Assembly (NCBI GenBank): GCA_902464485.1
Contig: CABQJJ010000020.1
Location: 1-25,758, forward strand
From: an uncultured Collinsella sp.
GTDB taxonomy: Bacteria; Actinomycetota; Coriobacteriia; Coriobacteriales; Coriobacteriaceae
Length of the DNA: 25,758 nt
Direction of reading: 5' to 3'
Shown: positions 24,437 through 25,758 of the stretch, in pieces
How positions within the stretch are numbered: position 1 is the stretch's first letter
Layout: each line of letters starts with the position of its first letter
Translations under genes and position numbers: made by a program
Notes under the pieces: model-generated
The model's database searches: none
Told to the model about the DNA's origin: nothing
The model's input: the letters and a program-made list of their open reading frames with translations, nothing else

Positions 24437-25758
24437 CTACAAAATAAATCGAAGAACGTCGGAACGAAGCATATAGACAAACAGCAGCGCAAAGAGCGCG
24501 ACGCCGACATAGCTGACGATCGTCTGCACCTTCAGCGGCAGCTCGCGACCGACGATTTTTTGAATAATCTCGATAACAAGCTTTCCCCCGTCGAGCGGCG
24601 GAATGGGCAGCAGGTTCATAAAGCCCAGCGAGAACGAGATAAGCGCGGCAAACGTCAAGAACGTCGCGGGGCCGGCTGCCGCCGCCTGAGAAGACATGAC
24701 GCTAATGCCCACAATCGAGGTGGACTGATCGAGTATCTCCATCGTATGCTGCGGCTGCAGCAGGCGCATAACGCCCTCGGCAGTCTGTTGAACATAGGAG
24801 AACGACAGGCGCGCCGACGTAATGGGATCCAAATGGACCACCTGTGAAGAGGCATAAACGCCCAAACGCTCGTCCTCCTTGAGCGCAACCGAGGTCGAAA
24901 GATGCTTGCCATCGCGCTGATACTCAATGGCAATATCGTCCTTGCCGGCGGCCTTGCCAATGGCATCGTAGACGTCCACCCAGCTAGAGCAGGACACACC
25001 ATCGACCGAAAGGATGGCGTCGCCGGCCTCGATACCCGCCTTGGCGGCAATCGAGCCCTCATCGACCTGACCGATCACGTTGCTATCAACCGGAACCGAA
25101 ACACCGGCGATAGAGTAGATGCTCATGAGCAGCAAAAAGCCCGTAAGGATATTGACGAGAATGCCCGCGAGCAGCATAAAAGCGCGTTTGAGGAAGCCCT
25201 GTCCCAGATAGGTATGCGAACGCTCGCGAGCCAAGAATTCAGCCTCGCCGCACGGCAGCCCCCACACGTCGCCCTCAGAAGTCGCGTGCTCTCGATCGAA
25301 CAGGCGGCCGTCAAAGGTGGTATGTCCCGCAGCATCGCGCGGAAGGGTCTGATACATAACGGGATAGTAGTTGGGCGAAGGCTTCTCCCCTTCCTCATAA
25401 CAGGGTGCAATGGAGCCCCAGCCCAAAAGCAAGACGCAAGCCTCGATCACATCCTCCTCGGGCAGTTCCAGCTCGGCGGAAAGGTCGGCCACGGTCACGC
25501 GACCGTGACGATAGATAGCCGCGAGCACGCGATCGGCACACGAGACGTCAGTGGGATCCATGCCGCAGATGGCAGCATAGCCGCCCAGAAGCAGCGGCGT
25601 CACGCCAAACTTGGTTCCGATGCGACGCGACGTGTGATGGATGTCAAAACGGCACGGCAGGCCCAAAAAGAACTCGGTCACACGGACACCGCAGACACGC
25701 GCGGCCAAAAAGTGGCCGCCCTCGTGCAAAAACACGAGGACGGAAAGCATCAGAAGGC
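24437..25758 (-). CDS. rseP: Site-2 intramembrane protease RseP (5' end cut by window), with large inserted domain
   Basis: The visible 437 or more residues are a zinc site-2 protease that cleaves membrane proteins such as anti-sigma factors. HEGGH (9-13, numbered from the first visible Met) is the metal motif in the first membrane segment; a GVTPLLLGGY beta-loop follows, then a membrane segment at about 186-210, a PDZ domain (about 217-300) and PPLDGGK with Asp387 as third ligand. The frame stays open to the edge (reading L-L before that Met), so the true start lies outside. Between the beta-loop and the second membrane segment is an unusual insert (about 65-176), much longer than in E. coli RseP. 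It contains a winged-helix-like stretch and several cysteines. The rseP-ispG-proS order is common. Confidence 0.93.
   Translation of the reverse strand, partial: LLMLSVLVFLHEGGHFLAARVCGVRVTEFFLGLPCRFDIHHTSRRIGTKFGVTPLLLGGYAAICGMDPTDVSCADRVLAAIYRHGRVTVADLSAELELPEEDVIEACVLLLGWGSIAPCYEEGEKPSPNYYPVMYQTLPRDAAGHTTFDGRLFDREHATSEGDVWGLPCGEAEFLARERSHTYLGQGFLKRAFMLLAGILVNILTGFLLLMSIYSIAGVSVPVDSNVIGQVDEGSIAAKAGIEAGDAILSVDGVSCSSWVDVYDAIGKAAGKDDIAIEYQRDGKHLSTSVALKEDERLGVYASSQVVHLDPITSARLSFSYVQQTAEGVMRLLQPQHTMEILDQSTSIVGISVMSSQAAAAGPATFLTFAALISFSLGFMNLLPIPPLDGGKLVIEIIQKIVGRELPLKVQTIVSYVGVALFALLFVYMLRSDVLRFIL

Overview
This window looks like an ordinary stretch of core chromosome from a high-GC Actinomycetota, most likely a coriobacterium such as Collinsella. 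The lineage call is an inference. It rests on an actinobacterial-type integration host factor (mIHF) beside gmk and rpoZ, GC-rich codon use, a four-cysteine ribosomal protein L28, and a large bifunctional AdhE typical of a fermentative anaerobe. No insertion sequence, prophage, CRISPR array, tRNA or rRNA gene was seen.

Layout, left to right. (1) 59-4585, minus strand: hemW, dusB, lepA and rpsT. A clear terminator separates rpsT from lepA. (2) 4650-8702, minus: comEA and comEC (DNA uptake; ATGA stop/start overlap), then holA (DNA polymerase III delta). (3) 8916-11326, minus: mIHF, gmk, rpoZ and thiI packed head to tail, closed by a hairpin terminator. (4) 11565-16888, minus: the pyrimidine operon pyrR-pyrB-pyrC-pyrK-pyrD-pyrF with overlapping or near-touching genes, preceded by a leader with an intrinsic terminator ahead of pyrR. 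carAB and pyrE are not in the window. (5) 17142-17629, plus: rpmB with two candidate promoters and a strong terminator. (6) 17940-21515, plus: adhE and a small phosphotransferase-fold protein of unknown substrate. (7) 21546-25758, minus: rseP (cut by the window edge), ispG and proS, closed by a 17-bp hairpin; this is the usual order for this isoprenoid/S2P/prolyl-tRNA cluster.

Functionally, the window covers tRNA modification and translation (dusB, thiI, lepA, rpsT, rpmB, proS), de novo UMP synthesis with its regulator, GMP phosphorylation beside the RNA polymerase omega subunit, natural-competence machinery, fermentative ethanol production, and isoprenoid precursor synthesis.

Most of it is conventional. 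The most unusual protein-level feature is an insertion of about 110 residues, resembling a winged helix and rich in cysteine, in the predicted cytoplasmic loop of the RseP/S2P protease. Other items worth a check are the pyrR leader, hairpin leaders in front of rpsT and rpmB, a possible leaderless lepA mRNA, recurrent extended -10 promoters with a TGCTA core, a G-to-S change in the ThiI PP-loop, and repeats upstream of adhE.
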